37,152 nucleotides of DNA from an uncultured Clostridia bacterium (GCA_944360075.1 CALVTE010000011.1:1-37152); one strand, 5' to 3'. Counted from the stretch's first letter, positions 23,425-30,837 are shown. Numbers and translations: made by a program. Notes: generated from the sequence alone by a model not told the origin.

Positions 23425-24285
23425 TTAGATATTTTCTTCTTCATTTTCAGTTGAAAAAGCGTAAACTAGCAAAATTTCATCTTCAAGTAAAGATAGTGTT
23501 TTCAAAGTTTTTTGCAAACTTTTTTTTAGCTCCGCAGAAGTTTTGTTTTTGCTTGCTGCCTTGTCAAGTTTTGCAAGCGTTTCGCCAACATTTTGGCTTT
23601 GTTCTTCCGCCCAGTCTGCAACATCTTGAAGGTCTTCTGTTGTCAAGAAATTTCTAAGACCATAATTTTTATCAAAAATTTCTTCTGCCACCTTTGCGGC
23701 GTATTTGTCAAGAGAAGTCAAATTCTCGCGATACAAAATGCTCAGTATTTTTATATATTTCAAGGCCAAAGTGTTTATTTTGCTTTCATTTTTTCTCTCT
23801 GTGAAGTATCCTTTTAAATATTTTAAGATTTTCAAGGCTTTTTTCAAAGTTGAAAAGTGAGAGTATAGAAAGCAGAAGTCGGTCATTTTGTCATGCACTC
23901 TTTCAGAGCAGTAGTTGTGTAAAAGTTGATGTTTTTTGTTGTCAACACATTCATTCAATTTGCATAATGAGCCAGCAAGCCTTTCTACAGAAAAAATGCC
24001 TGCCTCGCCAAAAAATAAAAGCAAAGAGTCCATGTCGAGCAGAGCGCCATAGTGCCAATACTCTTGCGCTTCGTCAAGCGCCTTTCCTTCACTCTCAAGC
24101 ATGATGTTGTTTTTGTATACATCTAAGGTTGATTTGATTTCGTCAAAAAGCTCAAGCGAAGAAAACTCTCTTTGAACAACTTCTTCGCATTTTAGTTTTG
24201 GATTTTTGGCAGCAGCATCTTCGTAAAAATTCAAAAATATATCTTTGAGAGTTCCACGTTGATTTGAAAATGTTCTTTTCAGCAT
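23425..24285 (-). CDS. Unrecognised helical protein of the operon
   Basis: 286 residues from the ATG at 24285, which has AGGGAGG 6 nt upstream. The frame is open for 40 more codons, but that stretch overlaps the end of the beta-helix gene and is not needed. It is predicted all-helical, with repeating amphipathic helices (for example LKKALKILKYLKGYFTERK, LDKYAAKVAEEIFDK) and an acidic tail (FSTENEEENI). No signal peptide, no membrane span, no recognised domain. The gap to the preceding gene is 19 nt. Confidence 0.8.
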   Translation of the reverse strand: MLKRTFSNQRGTLKDIFLNFYEDAAAKNPKLKCEEVVQREFSSLELFDEIKSTLDVYKNNIMLESEGKALDEAQEYWHYGALLDMDSLLLFFGEAGIFSVERLAGSLCKLNECVDNKKHQLLHNYCSERVHDKMTDFCFLYSHFSTLKKALKILKYLKGYFTERKNESKINTLALKYIKILSILYRENLTSLDKYAAKVAEEIFDKNYGLRNFLTTEDLQDVADWAEEQSQNVGETLAKLDKAASKNKTSAELKKSLQKTLKTLSLLEDEILLVYAFSTENEEENI

Positions 24286-24304
24286 TTTCCACCTCCCTAA
24301 AAAC

Positions 24305-25609
24305 TTATTTTTCCGTCGAGTCGGCGTTTTCAACAACAATCTTTTTTGCTCTTTCAATAAGCGAAAGCAACTCGACGCAATACTCTGCCAAATCGGAGTC
24401 GCCATCTTTTTTGGCTTGTTTCATGTGTCCACATACTTCGTCTTTTAGCGCTTCCAAAAAGAGATAAACAGCCGCATCTTTTCTGTATTCTTGTATTTCA
24501 TCTTGTGCAAAAACAAGAAATTCCAAAGAGTCTGCAATGCTTATCAGTCGCGCGCGAACAGAATCAATTCCCTCAGGCAACCTTGTGTGGTTTTTCAAAC
24601 CTTTCTCATTTTGATTTTCAAACCTCTCTTCAAAATCGTCTTTGTCAGCAACATCTTCGTCGTCAAAGTCATCAACTTCGTCTTCATCAAAGTCATCTTC
24701 ATCAACGTCGTCATCATCAAAGTCGTCTTCATCAAAGTCGTCTTCGTCAATGTCGACATCATCAAAGTGGTCTTCTTCGTCGTCAAAAAACCTTTCAAAA
24801 TCTGGGCTGTTTTTGTTGGTCTGTTCTTGTCCAGACTTTGTTTTTGCAGCAGAAGAGTCACCTCTGCCAGAAACAACTTGGCCACATTTTACCGATTGGT
24901 TTTTTATTGACGCATTGCCGCAAACTGTTGCGTTTGTTGAAACAGAGGACGAGCCGCAAACCACAGCGTTGCCATAGACCTCAGCATTTGTCGAAACAGA
25001 AGAGTTGTCAAAGACGACTGCGTTGCCATAGACTTCAGCATTTGTTGAAACGGTCGCGTTGCCATAGACTTCTGCGTTGCCGTAAACATCTGCATTTGTT
25101 GAAATTGTTGCCTTGCCATAAACTGCAGCGTTGCCAAAAATTCTTGCGCCTGTGGAAATTTTTGCGCTTGCTGCCACAATCGCATTGTCAAACACGCTGG
25201 CTGAAGAAGAGAGAAGGGCGTTGTCTTTTACAAAAGCATCGTCAAAAACTCTTGCTCCATCAAAAACTTTTGCGTTGTCAAAAATCCAACAGCTGTTTTT
25301 TTGCGAAAGGTTTTGCTCACATTCAACAAAGCCGCCTTTTTCTCCTTTTTTCACAAGAAGTTTTCCGCTTTGGCTGTATATATTTTGCAGAGCAACAATC
25401 CTTCGCAAGGTTATTTTACGCAAAAAAGTTCTGATCTCAATCGAGTCTTCTTCAGCTGTTGAAATGCGGTATTTTTGACCGCTTGTCATGGGAGAAGAGT
25501 AGTCCGAGCGGTTTTCTTCTCCAAATTTGTAAACTTTGCCGTTAATGCAGACTGTTGTCTCTTTTTTTCTAAAATTTATATTTTTTCCAAAACCAAACAG
25601 GTTTCTCAT
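24305..25609 (-). CDS. Left-handed beta-helix (YdcK-like) protein with acidic linker and helical tail
   Basis: 434 residues. Residues 55-105 (RKITLRRIVALQNI...KGGFVECEQNLSQKNSCWIFDNA) match the start of YdcK-type beta-helix proteins. Residues 105-245 are hexapeptide repeats, of which 171-242 are four near-identical 18-residue coils of the type TNAEVYGNAVVFDNSSVS, predicting a left-handed beta helix (YdcK is known as a trimer). Residues 276-329 are an acidic run with Phe, Val or Ile every few residues. Residues 345-434 form a helical domain like those of the neighbouring genes. GGGAG precedes the ATG. It may be the scaffold of this operon; that is inference. Confidence 0.82.
   Translation of the reverse strand: MRNLFGFGKNINFRKKETTVCINGKVYKFGEENRSDYSSPMTSGQKYRISTAEEDSIEIRTFLRKITLRRIVALQNIYSQSGKLLVKKGEKGGFVECEQNLSQKNSCWIFDNAKVFDGARVFDDAFVKDNALLSSSASVFDNAIVAASAKISTGARIFGNAAVYGKATISTNADVYGNAEVYGNATVSTNAEVYGNAVVFDNSSVSTNAEVYGNAVVCGSSSVSTNATVCGNASIKNQSVKCGQVVSGRGDSSAAKTKSGQEQTNKNSPDFERFFDDEEDHFDDVDIDEDDFDEDDFDDDDVDEDDFDEDEVDDFDDEDVADKDDFEERFENQNEKGLKNHTRLPEGIDSVRARLISIADSLEFLVFAQDEIQEYRKDAAVYLFLEALKDEVCGHMKQAKKDGDSDLAEYCVELLSLIERAKKIVVENADSTEK
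24623..24784 (-). repeat. Acidic low-complexity repeat within the beta-helix gene
   Basis: Encodes residues 276-329, almost all Asp and Glu with Phe, Val or Ile at roughly every fifth place (DEDDFDEDDFDDDDVDEDDF). The DNA is built from short GAT/GAC/GAA-rich units, a stretch prone to length change by slippage. Confidence 0.85.
24884..25099 (-). repeat. Four 54-bp coding repeats of the beta-helix
   Basis: Encodes residues 171-242 as four 18-residue units, each of three hexapeptides (NAxVYG, NAxVxx, N/SxxVST). One turn of the predicted helix per unit; the VST corner recurs at the same place each time. The units are similar at DNA level. Confidence 0.88.
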
Positions 25610-25621
25610 TTGTCTTCTCCC

Positions 25622-26815
25622 TTACCACTCGTTTTTGTCGTTTTTGTGCTGCTCAAGCCGCGCCTTCACATCACGCAATCTTTCAAGAAAGTCTTTCATG
25701 TAAGATTTTATCTCTTCATTTTCGCTATACATGGCAATGTCAATAATGTCGCAGATAAAATGTTCGACAATGTCTTCAATTTCTCCAAAGGCCTTCGTTT
25801 GTCCTTCATCAATGGTTTCGTTTGCAGAAACGATGGCGCGTTTGATAATTTTTAATCTTTTTTTGCAAGAAGAGTCGTCAAAACTTTCAAGCGGCTTTAA
25901 AAAGTCAAGTTTTTCAGCTTGCTTTTTTTCTTTGTCTATTGCCGCCAACCTTACGCTGTAAAGTTTGTCAACGTTGGCGAGAAATTTTTTAAGAGTTAGC
26001 GAAAGTTCTGGCTCTTTGATGTTTTCGGCGATTTGCTTAATTGCTTTAAGCCGAGAAGGTATGGAAAAAATTAAAAGCGACATTTTCTCAAAACTAATAA
26101 ATGCTTCTTTGTCAAACATAGCAGATGATACTAGTTCTGAAAAAATAGTGGACAATTCAACAAACAGCGAAAATGCGTAAAACTCGTCTTCTCTTCTTTT
26201 TAGAAGTTTGTCATCAAGTTTAAACCTTCCCAAGCCGTTTTTTTCAGCGTTTTGAATGTCTTCATAAATGTCTTTGATCCAATTGTGAGTCTTTGACAAG
26301 CTTTCAAAAACAAGCGTCCTGCAGTTGCAAATTTTATCGTATAGAAATTTATAGTCTCGAGAATCATTGCTATCAAAATTGTTGTTTCTTATCTCTTTCA
26401 GTGACAGAGCTCTGTCTTTTATCTTTTCCAGCCATTCATCAAGTTTTTTTTGCCTGGTAGAAAGGCAGTCGATCAATCTTTTGCAATAGTCCGACTGCTT
26501 TAAAAGTTTGTTTAAAGTTTCAGAAAATTCTTTTTTGGAAATTACATCTGTCACATAAAAAGAGAAGCAAAGTTCAACTTCTTTTTGAATTGCGCTCAGT
26601 TCTGCGACAGCAGAGTATGCAATAAGGTTTTCCATGGGTTCGGTCAAATCGTCTTCGTCAATCTTATATTCTCCCATGCTGTTTCTTGGCAGCTGTAAAA
26701 ACTGTTTTTTCAAATTTTTAAGCCACACTCTCATCGCAACAGAATAATTTGCTATTTCCATATTGCAACAGCAGATTTTTTCAAAAGAATCTCTCAATAC
26801 TTCTCTTTTTGTCAT
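25622..26815 (-). CDS. Unrecognised large helical protein of the operon
   Basis: 397 residues, all-helical by eye, no signal peptide or TM helix. It begins MTKREVLRDSFEKICCCNMEIANYS. The first 190 residues and residues 200-397 may be two bundles joined near KNGLGRFKLDDKLLKRRED. The last 80 residues (KRLKIIKRAIVSANETIDEG ... YMKDFLERLRDVKARLEQ) run in a pattern similar to the helical tail of the beta-helix protein, suggesting a shared domain. This is a visual comparison only. AAGGAT lies about 8 nt before the ATG. The gap to the beta-helix gene is 12 nt. No domain recognised. Confidence 0.8.
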   Translation of the reverse strand: MTKREVLRDSFEKICCCNMEIANYSVAMRVWLKNLKKQFLQLPRNSMGEYKIDEDDLTEPMENLIAYSAVAELSAIQKEVELCFSFYVTDVISKKEFSETLNKLLKQSDYCKRLIDCLSTRQKKLDEWLEKIKDRALSLKEIRNNNFDSNDSRDYKFLYDKICNCRTLVFESLSKTHNWIKDIYEDIQNAEKNGLGRFKLDDKLLKRREDEFYAFSLFVELSTIFSELVSSAMFDKEAFISFEKMSLLIFSIPSRLKAIKQIAENIKEPELSLTLKKFLANVDKLYSVRLAAIDKEKKQAEKLDFLKPLESFDDSSCKKRLKIIKRAIVSANETIDEGQTKAFGEIEDIVEHFICDIIDIAMYSENEEIKSYMKDFLERLRDVKARLEQHKNDKNEW

Positions 26816-26832
26816 ATTTCAATCCTTACCAA

Positions 26833-27321
26833 TTAAAAATGCCAGTCACTATCATTGCTGTCTTCAACTGGTTCGTCAAAAGCATTTTGCTCAGAACCAG
26901 CTGGTTGGTCAGCAAGCTCAGCCAAAGCTCCTACAGCGGCAGCTTTAGCATATTGGTATTTGTCATGTTCTTGTTTTACTCTTGGGAATCCTGTGTAATA
27001 AAGAAGTCCAGAACCAACAAAAGAGCCAATTCCGACAGGCCCCATTGTTGCAACCAACGTAATGCCGGAAACAAGAATGCCAGTGCCAAGGATGATGTAA
27101 CCAAGGTTTCTTACCATTCTTTTTGAAAATTTAATGTCGTCAAGCTCAACGTTAATGTTGCGATCTCTAAGCATTTTTTTAAACACAACTGCAGGAATGT
27201 TGTCAAGTTTTTTCAAAGTAACAATATCGAGCTCTTTCAAAATCGCCTTGTCAACATTTTTTTCTTCTGAAATTTTTTTAATAAGATATTTTCTGATTTT
27301 TTCACTATCAAATTTTTTCAT
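26833..27321 (-). CDS. Small two-TM membrane protein, first gene of the operon
   Basis: 162 residues. Residues 1-68 are charged and helical (EKIRKYLIKKISEEKNVDKAI, NIPAVVFKKMLRDRNI). Residues 72-110 are a Gly-rich hydrophobic hairpin (LGYIILGTGILVSGITLVA, then VGIGSFVGSGLLYYTGF). The C-terminus is acidic. The Gly-rich hairpin suggests a membrane insert with both ends on the same side. It is the only membrane component of the operon and could anchor the cytosolic helical proteins, which is inference. AAAGGAGAG precedes the ATG. An AT-rich stretch with TATAAT-like boxes and the inverted repeat AAACG/CGTTT lies upstream (about 27340-27400). Confidence 0.8.
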   Translation of the reverse strand: MKKFDSEKIRKYLIKKISEEKNVDKAILKELDIVTLKKLDNIPAVVFKKMLRDRNINVELDDIKFSKRMVRNLGYIILGTGILVSGITLVATMGPVGIGSFVGSGLLYYTGFPRVKQEHDKYQYAKAAAVGALAELADQPAGSEQNAFDEPVEDSNDSDWHF

Positions 27322-27408
27322 TTTTATCTCTCCTTTTTTTGCGTAAACGCGCCCGTTTGATATTATATTTTATTATGTTTTTCTTTTGTGTAAACTATAA
27401 TTTTTTGC

Positions 27409-27606
27409 TTATTTTTGATTGTCGTCATCGGGCATCTCTACATATTTTTTCATGTTTGCAATGGCTTTCACCACTGCTTCGGATTGTTCGAGTTTTTTTG
27501 TTTGTTCGTAAGCAGCTGCGCGGGCGTTAATTTCTTCCAATGTTTTTTCCAATTCCTCTTGCATCTTTTCTGCAGTGCAATTTTTGCGCTTTCTAAACAA
27601 GCTCAC
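27409..27606 (-). CDS. Small helical protein of unknown function
   Basis: 65 residues from a GTG at 27606, chosen because AAAAGGAGGAG lies just before it. The open frame to 27708 overlaps the promoter. The product is a short basic start (SLFRKRKNCTAEKMQ) and one long amphipathic helix (EELEKTLEEINARAAAYEQTK), probably a coiled coil, with an acidic end (MPDDDNQK). A perfect promoter drives it. It precedes the six-gene operon on the same strand with an 87-nt gap, so it may be transcribed into it. Confidence 0.68.
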   Translation of the reverse strand: MSLFRKRKNCTAEKMQEELEKTLEEINARAAAYEQTKKLEQSEAVVKAIANMKKYVEMPDDDNQK

Positions 27607-27634
27607 CCCTCTCCTCCTTTTGTTAAGATAGCCA

Positions 27635-27663
27635 ATTATAACATGGTTAGGGAGGGTTGTCAA
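27635..27663 (-). promoter_or_regulatory. Consensus promoter for the 65-residue gene
   Basis: On the minus strand TTGACA (27658-27663), a 17-nt spacer and TATAAT (27635-27640): a perfect match in both boxes, one of the strongest in the window. It may drive the whole cluster downstream. Confidence 0.88.
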
Positions 27664-27732
27664 TACTGTATTTTTAAGAAAGTCAAGCGTTTTTGCAAAG
27701 TTTTTCAAAAAATTTTGCTTTTTTAAATCAAA

Positions 27733-27755
27733 AAAGCGCCTTTTTAAGACGCTTT
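27733..27755 (-). terminator. Terminator of the gene at 27797-28561
   Basis: On the minus strand AAAGCG pairs with CGCTTT through an inner CTT/AAG, followed by TTTTT. Confidence 0.75.
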
Positions 27756-27796
27756 ATTTCGAAACTTGATATAAACTGAAAAATCATTGTCAAAAA

Positions 27797-28561
27797 TTAT
27801 TCCCAGTTTGATGTTGTTCTTTGTTTTGCTGCGTTTTCAAGTTTGTTGGAAAGAAGAGCGATTTTCCTAAAATAAGAGTCAACCATATTTAGATATTTGA
27901 TGGCAGCCGCCATTTCGTCTGACAGATACGGCGCTTTTTGCAAATTTTTCTCTTTTTCTTTAAGATCGCAATAAAAAGGCGCGATTGTTTGGTTGACAAT
28001 ATTTGCAAGTTCGAGCAAAACATTGCTGTCAATTTCATTTTTGTGAGCTTTCAAGAAATTGACAACTTCATCTTGAATGGTGTCAATGTTTTTTTCTGTC
28101 GTGTCAGTTTCTTCTATTTGGCTGAAAATGTTTTGTATTTTTGAAAAAGAATACATAACACTCAAAACATTTGAGTTTTTCATAGGAACTGAGTTTGCGC
28201 TGTTTTTAAAACCTTGAAAAGCAGTATTTGCACTGCGATAAATAAGTTTCAAGTTTGTGCTATGCATAGCAGCGCTACATTCCATCAGAAGTTTTTTGCG
28301 TAGAAAATCCAAATCATCAACAATAGTTTTTTCTTTTTTGTAGAGTTTGTTGTGAGCAGAAAGAGCTTTACCGGCCGTGTTGTGGTATATACTTTGTGCA
28401 TTTTCCAAAAGAAAAGATGCGGCGGCATGATTGAAAAGAGTATAAAAAAATCGGCCTTCTTTTCCCATAGTGTCAAGAAAGTTTCTGTCCTTTTTTACTA
28501 TTTTGCTGATTTTGCCAAATTCAAATTCTACAAAATCAAGGTCCTCAGCTTTTGTTATCAT
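27797..28561 (-). CDS. Unrecognised helical protein next to the operon
   Basis: 254 residues, all-helical by eye, no signal peptide or TM helix. It begins MITKAEDLDFVEFEFGKISKIVKK. The middle has HNKLYKKEKTIVDDLDFLRKKLL, and the C-terminus is LSDEMAAAIKYLNMVDSYFRKIALLSNKLENAAK. Length, composition and lack of recognisable motif are like the four helical proteins of the operon, so it may belong to the same system despite its own promoter and terminator. AAAGGAG lies before the ATG. Confidence 0.8.
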   Translation of the reverse strand: MITKAEDLDFVEFEFGKISKIVKKDRNFLDTMGKEGRFFYTLFNHAAASFLLENAQSIYHNTAGKALSAHNKLYKKEKTIVDDLDFLRKKLLMECSAAMHSTNLKLIYRSANTAFQGFKNSANSVPMKNSNVLSVMYSFSKIQNIFSQIEETDTTEKNIDTIQDEVVNFLKAHKNEIDSNVLLELANIVNQTIAPFYCDLKEKEKNLQKAPYLSDEMAAAIKYLNMVDSYFRKIALLSNKLENAAKQRTTSNWE

Positions 28562-28595
28562 TTTGAGTCTCCTTTTTTATGATTTTACGAAAGGT

Positions 28596-28623
28596 ATTAT
28601 AAAGCTTTTTTTTCAATTGTCAA
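28596..28623 (-). promoter_or_regulatory. Promoter of the gene at 27797-28561
   Basis: On the minus strand TTGACA (28618-28623), a 16-nt spacer and TATAAT (28596-28601), then AAAAAAGGAG before the ATG. Confidence 0.82.
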
Positions 28624-28669
28624 TAGGCTAGTTTGATTTTTCCCACAAAAAATTTGCATAACAACGGTC

Positions 28670-28714
28670 AAAGACAACCAAAAATTGTCACGGCAAGCCG
28701 TTGGTTGTCTTTTT
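28670..28714 (+). terminator. Long hairpin, terminator-like
   Basis: AAAGACAACCAA (28670-28681) pairs with TTGGTTGTCTTT (28701-28712), with an inner CGGC/GCCG hairpin, and five T follow on the plus strand. No plus-strand gene ends here, so its role is unclear. It could mark a boundary of the accessory island or be a leftover terminator. Confidence 0.5.
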
Positions 28715-28753
28715 ACCTTAGGCCAAACATGGCCACTGACGAGCAGCAAAAAA

Positions 28754-28776
28754 AAGCATACCAAACTGATATGCTT
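28754..28776 (-). terminator. Terminator of the zinc-ribbon gene
   Basis: On the minus strand AAGCATA pairs with TATGCTT around a 9-nt loop and is followed by eight T. Confidence 0.85.
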
Positions 28777-28786
28777 AGATTAAGTT

Positions 28787-29821
28787 TTATTGCAACCAAT
28801 ATCTATCGGTTGTTTCTTCCCATATATCTTTTAAAAGTTTGCCCTCAACTTTGGCATTGTTTTTAAAGTCATCTGTGGTTTTGAAAATGAATGCTTCTCC
28901 TGTTTTTGAATTGTAAAGTTCAATATCATACTCATCTTCGCCATTAGAAACAAATTCTACAGCATAATAGATACCGTTATATTCAAATTGCATTTCGCTA
29001 TAACAGTTTAATGCTTCGATAAATTCGTCTAGATTAGGTTCAAAAGGTTTTCCTTCGCTATAAAGTTTTTTTGCTTTATTTAGTGAGATTAAATTGGGAT
29101 AAATCACATTATCTTTTTGTTCCTCTACGAAAGGGTCAAAAATCCAACCGCATTTATCACATTCGCCGCGTCCATATTGGTCTTTTAATCCGTTAGTTCC
29201 ACAAACTGGACATTTGGTTGCAAACTTTCTTTTAAAAGTGCTATCTTTTCCACAAACAGGGCAAGAACCGTTGTATGCATCAACTGTTATATAATGTCCG
29301 CATTCGCACTTATAATTTGCCATTGAAAATCTTTTATTTGGCCTTACTGAAAGCATTTCGACTATATTGAAGATTTGTTCAAGATTTTCAAAATCTGCAT
29401 AAATTATAAATTTATTTTCTTTTGATTGTTCAATTTTCGTTCTTGCTTCTTCCAAATTTTCAAAATTGATTTTTTCTTGATAATTGTAAAATCCATAGAC
29501 AAGATATTTAAGACTTTCAAAAATTTTTATATTGAAAGACAACAACTCTTCTTTTTTTGGATAGAGTTTGATATAACCGATATAGTTTTTGTTTGTATAA
29601 ACATCAAAAAAAACTTCCGTTTTTATTCCTTGCAGTTTAAAGCGAAAAAGAGGAATGGGATACAATTCATTTGTAAATTTCTCATTTATTTTTATCCTAT
29701 GCCCATAATGAAAATCTAACGCGTGGTCAACACAATGACTTCCTAAAAATTTTGTCATTTTGTCTGTGTTCTCAAAGGTCGGTTTGTATAGATTGTTTAA
29801 ATTATCAACGGTTTTTTTCAT
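28787..29821 (-). CDS. Zinc-ribbon protein with a CPCC-like domain (possible immunity-type protein)
   Basis: 344 residues from the ATG at 29821. Residues 1-165 are a mixed domain of unknown type. Residues 170-192 hold a first Cys4 ribbon (CEC and CPVC). Residues 203-250 (CPVCG...GRGECDKCGWIFDP...ISLNKAKK) have the Cys pairs, CGW and SLNxA of the CPCC family. The last 85 residues (FEYNGIYYAVEFVSNG ... KLLKDIWEE) look like a small domain common in clostridial accessory genes. There is no Shine-Dalgarno; TATAAT (29828-29833) ends 6 nt before the ATG, so the mRNA is probably leaderless. The gene is AT-richer than the core genes. Confidence 0.78.
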   Translation of the reverse strand: MKKTVDNLNNLYKPTFENTDKMTKFLGSHCVDHALDFHYGHRIKINEKFTNELYPIPLFRFKLQGIKTEVFFDVYTNKNYIGYIKLYPKKEELLSFNIKIFESLKYLVYGFYNYQEKINFENLEEARTKIEQSKENKFIIYADFENLEQIFNIVEMLSVRPNKRFSMANYKCECGHYITVDAYNGSCPVCGKDSTFKRKFATKCPVCGTNGLKDQYGRGECDKCGWIFDPFVEEQKDNVIYPNLISLNKAKKLYSEGKPFEPNLDEFIEALNCYSEMQFEYNGIYYAVEFVSNGEDEYDIELYNSKTGEAFIFKTTDDFKNNAKVEGKLLKDIWEETTDRYWLQ

Positions 29822-29827
29822 AATTTG

Positions 29828-29857
29828 ATTATACCATATTTTTTTACATTTTTGAAA
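29828..29857 (-). promoter_or_regulatory. Promoter of the zinc-ribbon gene
   Basis: On the minus strand TTTCAA (29852-29857, a weak -35), an 18-nt spacer and TATAAT (29828-29833), placed directly before the start codon. Confidence 0.65.
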
Positions 29858-29997
29858 CAAATTTGTCTTTTTTTATAGAGCTTAGCACCGTTATTGATGC
29901 CAGCCGTGAAGGGCAAATTGGTATCAAGTTAGGATAGTGTAAAATTTTTGGCATATAAACTTGAATTTGCAAAAATTGTGACTTAATATTTTTATAT

Positions 29998-30034
29998 AAA
30001 AGTTTGTGAGAAGATTCTTTACAAACTTTTTTTG
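29998..30034 (+). terminator. Hairpin upstream of the toxin-like gene
   Basis: AAGTTTGT pairs with ACAAACTT, with an inner AGAA/TTCT, followed by seven T. The surrounding 29861-30081 is AT-rich and holds no other gene I can support. The hairpin could end a lost upstream gene or attenuate the one that follows. Confidence 0.55.
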
Positions 30035-30073
30035 TTAAAAGTCGAAAATTTTTTATTAGAATAAGGAGAAAAG

Positions 30074-30082
30074 ATGATATAA
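30074..30082 (+). promoter_or_regulatory. Two-codon start-stop element before the toxin-like gene
   Basis: AAGGAG (30063-30068) is best placed for the ATG at 30074, which is followed at once by ATA and TAA. That TAA overlaps the ATG of the next frame (TAATG at 30080-30084). The toxin-like gene may thus be translated by reinitiation. Confidence 0.45.
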
Positions 30083-30399
30083 TGGAAAAAGGACCGAGTG
30101 AATACGCAAAATATTGGACTTCTGATTACAATGAACTATATCATTTTTATGCTCACGCAGATGAGTTTGGTTATGTTTTGATAAGAGATTATTCAAAAGC
30201 TGCTGTTGATTTTCTAAATCGTGATGATGAAGATATAGAATCTTTTACAGCAAAAGATGGAAGAGTGTATAAATATGACCCTAATACAAATGAGTTATTG
30301 ATTTCACGAGATGGTAAAATTGTTAATTATTTCCCGCCTATAAATGGAGAAGATTATTTTTATGGGCAATTTGACAAAGTGGGAGATTTTTGGAATTAA
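30082..30399 (+). CDS. Orphan polymorphic-toxin-like C-terminal domain
   Basis: 105 residues. The layout HxxxHxxEFG (His21, His25), then DGRVYKYDPNTNELLISRDGK and a final NYFPP, resembles the nuclease (BECR-fold) domains found at the C-terminus of large polymorphic toxins, where the pattern 'G.VV.Y.P.TNEF.V...G.I.TYF.P' is common. Here it stands alone without a delivery or pre-toxin part and without a signal peptide. The next gene, 12 nt on, encodes a CPCC protein, a family found near such toxins as a likely immunity factor. The assignment is by pattern, with no catalytic proof. Confidence 0.62.
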   Translation: MEKGPSEYAKYWTSDYNELYHFYAHADEFGYVLIRDYSKAAVDFLNRDDEDIESFTAKDGRVYKYDPNTNELLISRDGKIVNYFPPINGEDYFYGQFDKVGDFWN

Positions 30400-30411
30400 A
30401 AGGAGTAAAAG

Positions 30412-30837
30412 ATGAGTAAAGTAGTTGCAAATGGAAAATTAATTGAACAAGAGCAAATCAAATGTAAGGTATGTGGCTTAGGTAATATTGCACATGATTT
30501 TGATATATGTGAATATTGTGGCTGGGAAGCTGATGATTTGCAAAATGAGAATCCTAATTATAGCGGTGGGGCAAACGATATGAGCTTAAATCAATATAAA
30601 CAATTTTGGGAGAAAAACAAAGAAGACATTTTAAAAAATCTTTCTGAAAATAGATTTTATGCAATTGAGAAAGCAAGAGAATTTTATAAAGAAAATTTTG
30701 AAAAAGTAAATCTAGATTATTATAGATCGAAAGATCCTGATTATGATATAAAGATGCAAAGAGCAGAAGAAAATAGGCGAAAAAGAGAATTAGAAAGACA
30801 ACAGGAAAAGTTAAATACGACTAATTTTTTGTTATAA
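30412..30837 (+). CDS. CPCC-family cysteine-rich protein (candidate immunity protein)
   Basis: 141 residues. The core CKVCG (Cys18, Cys21) ... ICEYCGWEADDLQNENPNY (Cys33, Cys36) and SGGANDMSLNQYKQFW match the CPCC family, which has four Cys for zinc and the NPxYSGGAN.MSLN signature. A helical, charged tail follows (KREFYK-type, RRKRELERQQEKL). AAAGGAG lies 7 nt before the ATG. It directly follows the toxin-like gene and is very likely co-transcribed with it. Confidence 0.78.
   Translation: MSKVVANGKLIEQEQIKCKVCGLGNIAHDFDICEYCGWEADDLQNENPNYSGGANDMSLNQYKQFWEKNKEDILKNLSENRFYAIEKAREFYKENFEKVNLDYYRSKDPDYDIKMQRAEENRRKRELERQQEKLNTTNFLL

Noticed and set aside
24286..24405. 40-codon N-terminal extension of the helical gene at 23425
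   Set aside because: It would overlap the beta-helix gene, and AGGGAGG stands directly before the ATG at 24285.
24642..24977. A poly-Ser/Lys plus-strand frame
   Set aside because: It is the antisense of the Asp/Glu codon run; no start signal and no sense as a protein.
24884..25099. Regularly spaced repeats that might suggest a CRISPR array
   Set aside because: The 54-bp units are contiguous, in frame and encode hexapeptide repeats; there are no spacers of unique sequence.
24505..25434. A long plus-strand open frame (309 residues) opposite the beta-helix gene
   Set aside because: Its product is a low-complexity His/Gln/Leu/Arg string, the mirror of the repeats on the other strand. It has no ribosome site and no plausible fold.
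28670..28714. Long hairpin considered as a tRNA or riboswitch
   Set aside because: No cloverleaf, no conserved riboswitch core, and no gene downstream on the plus strand; kept only as a terminator-like hairpin.
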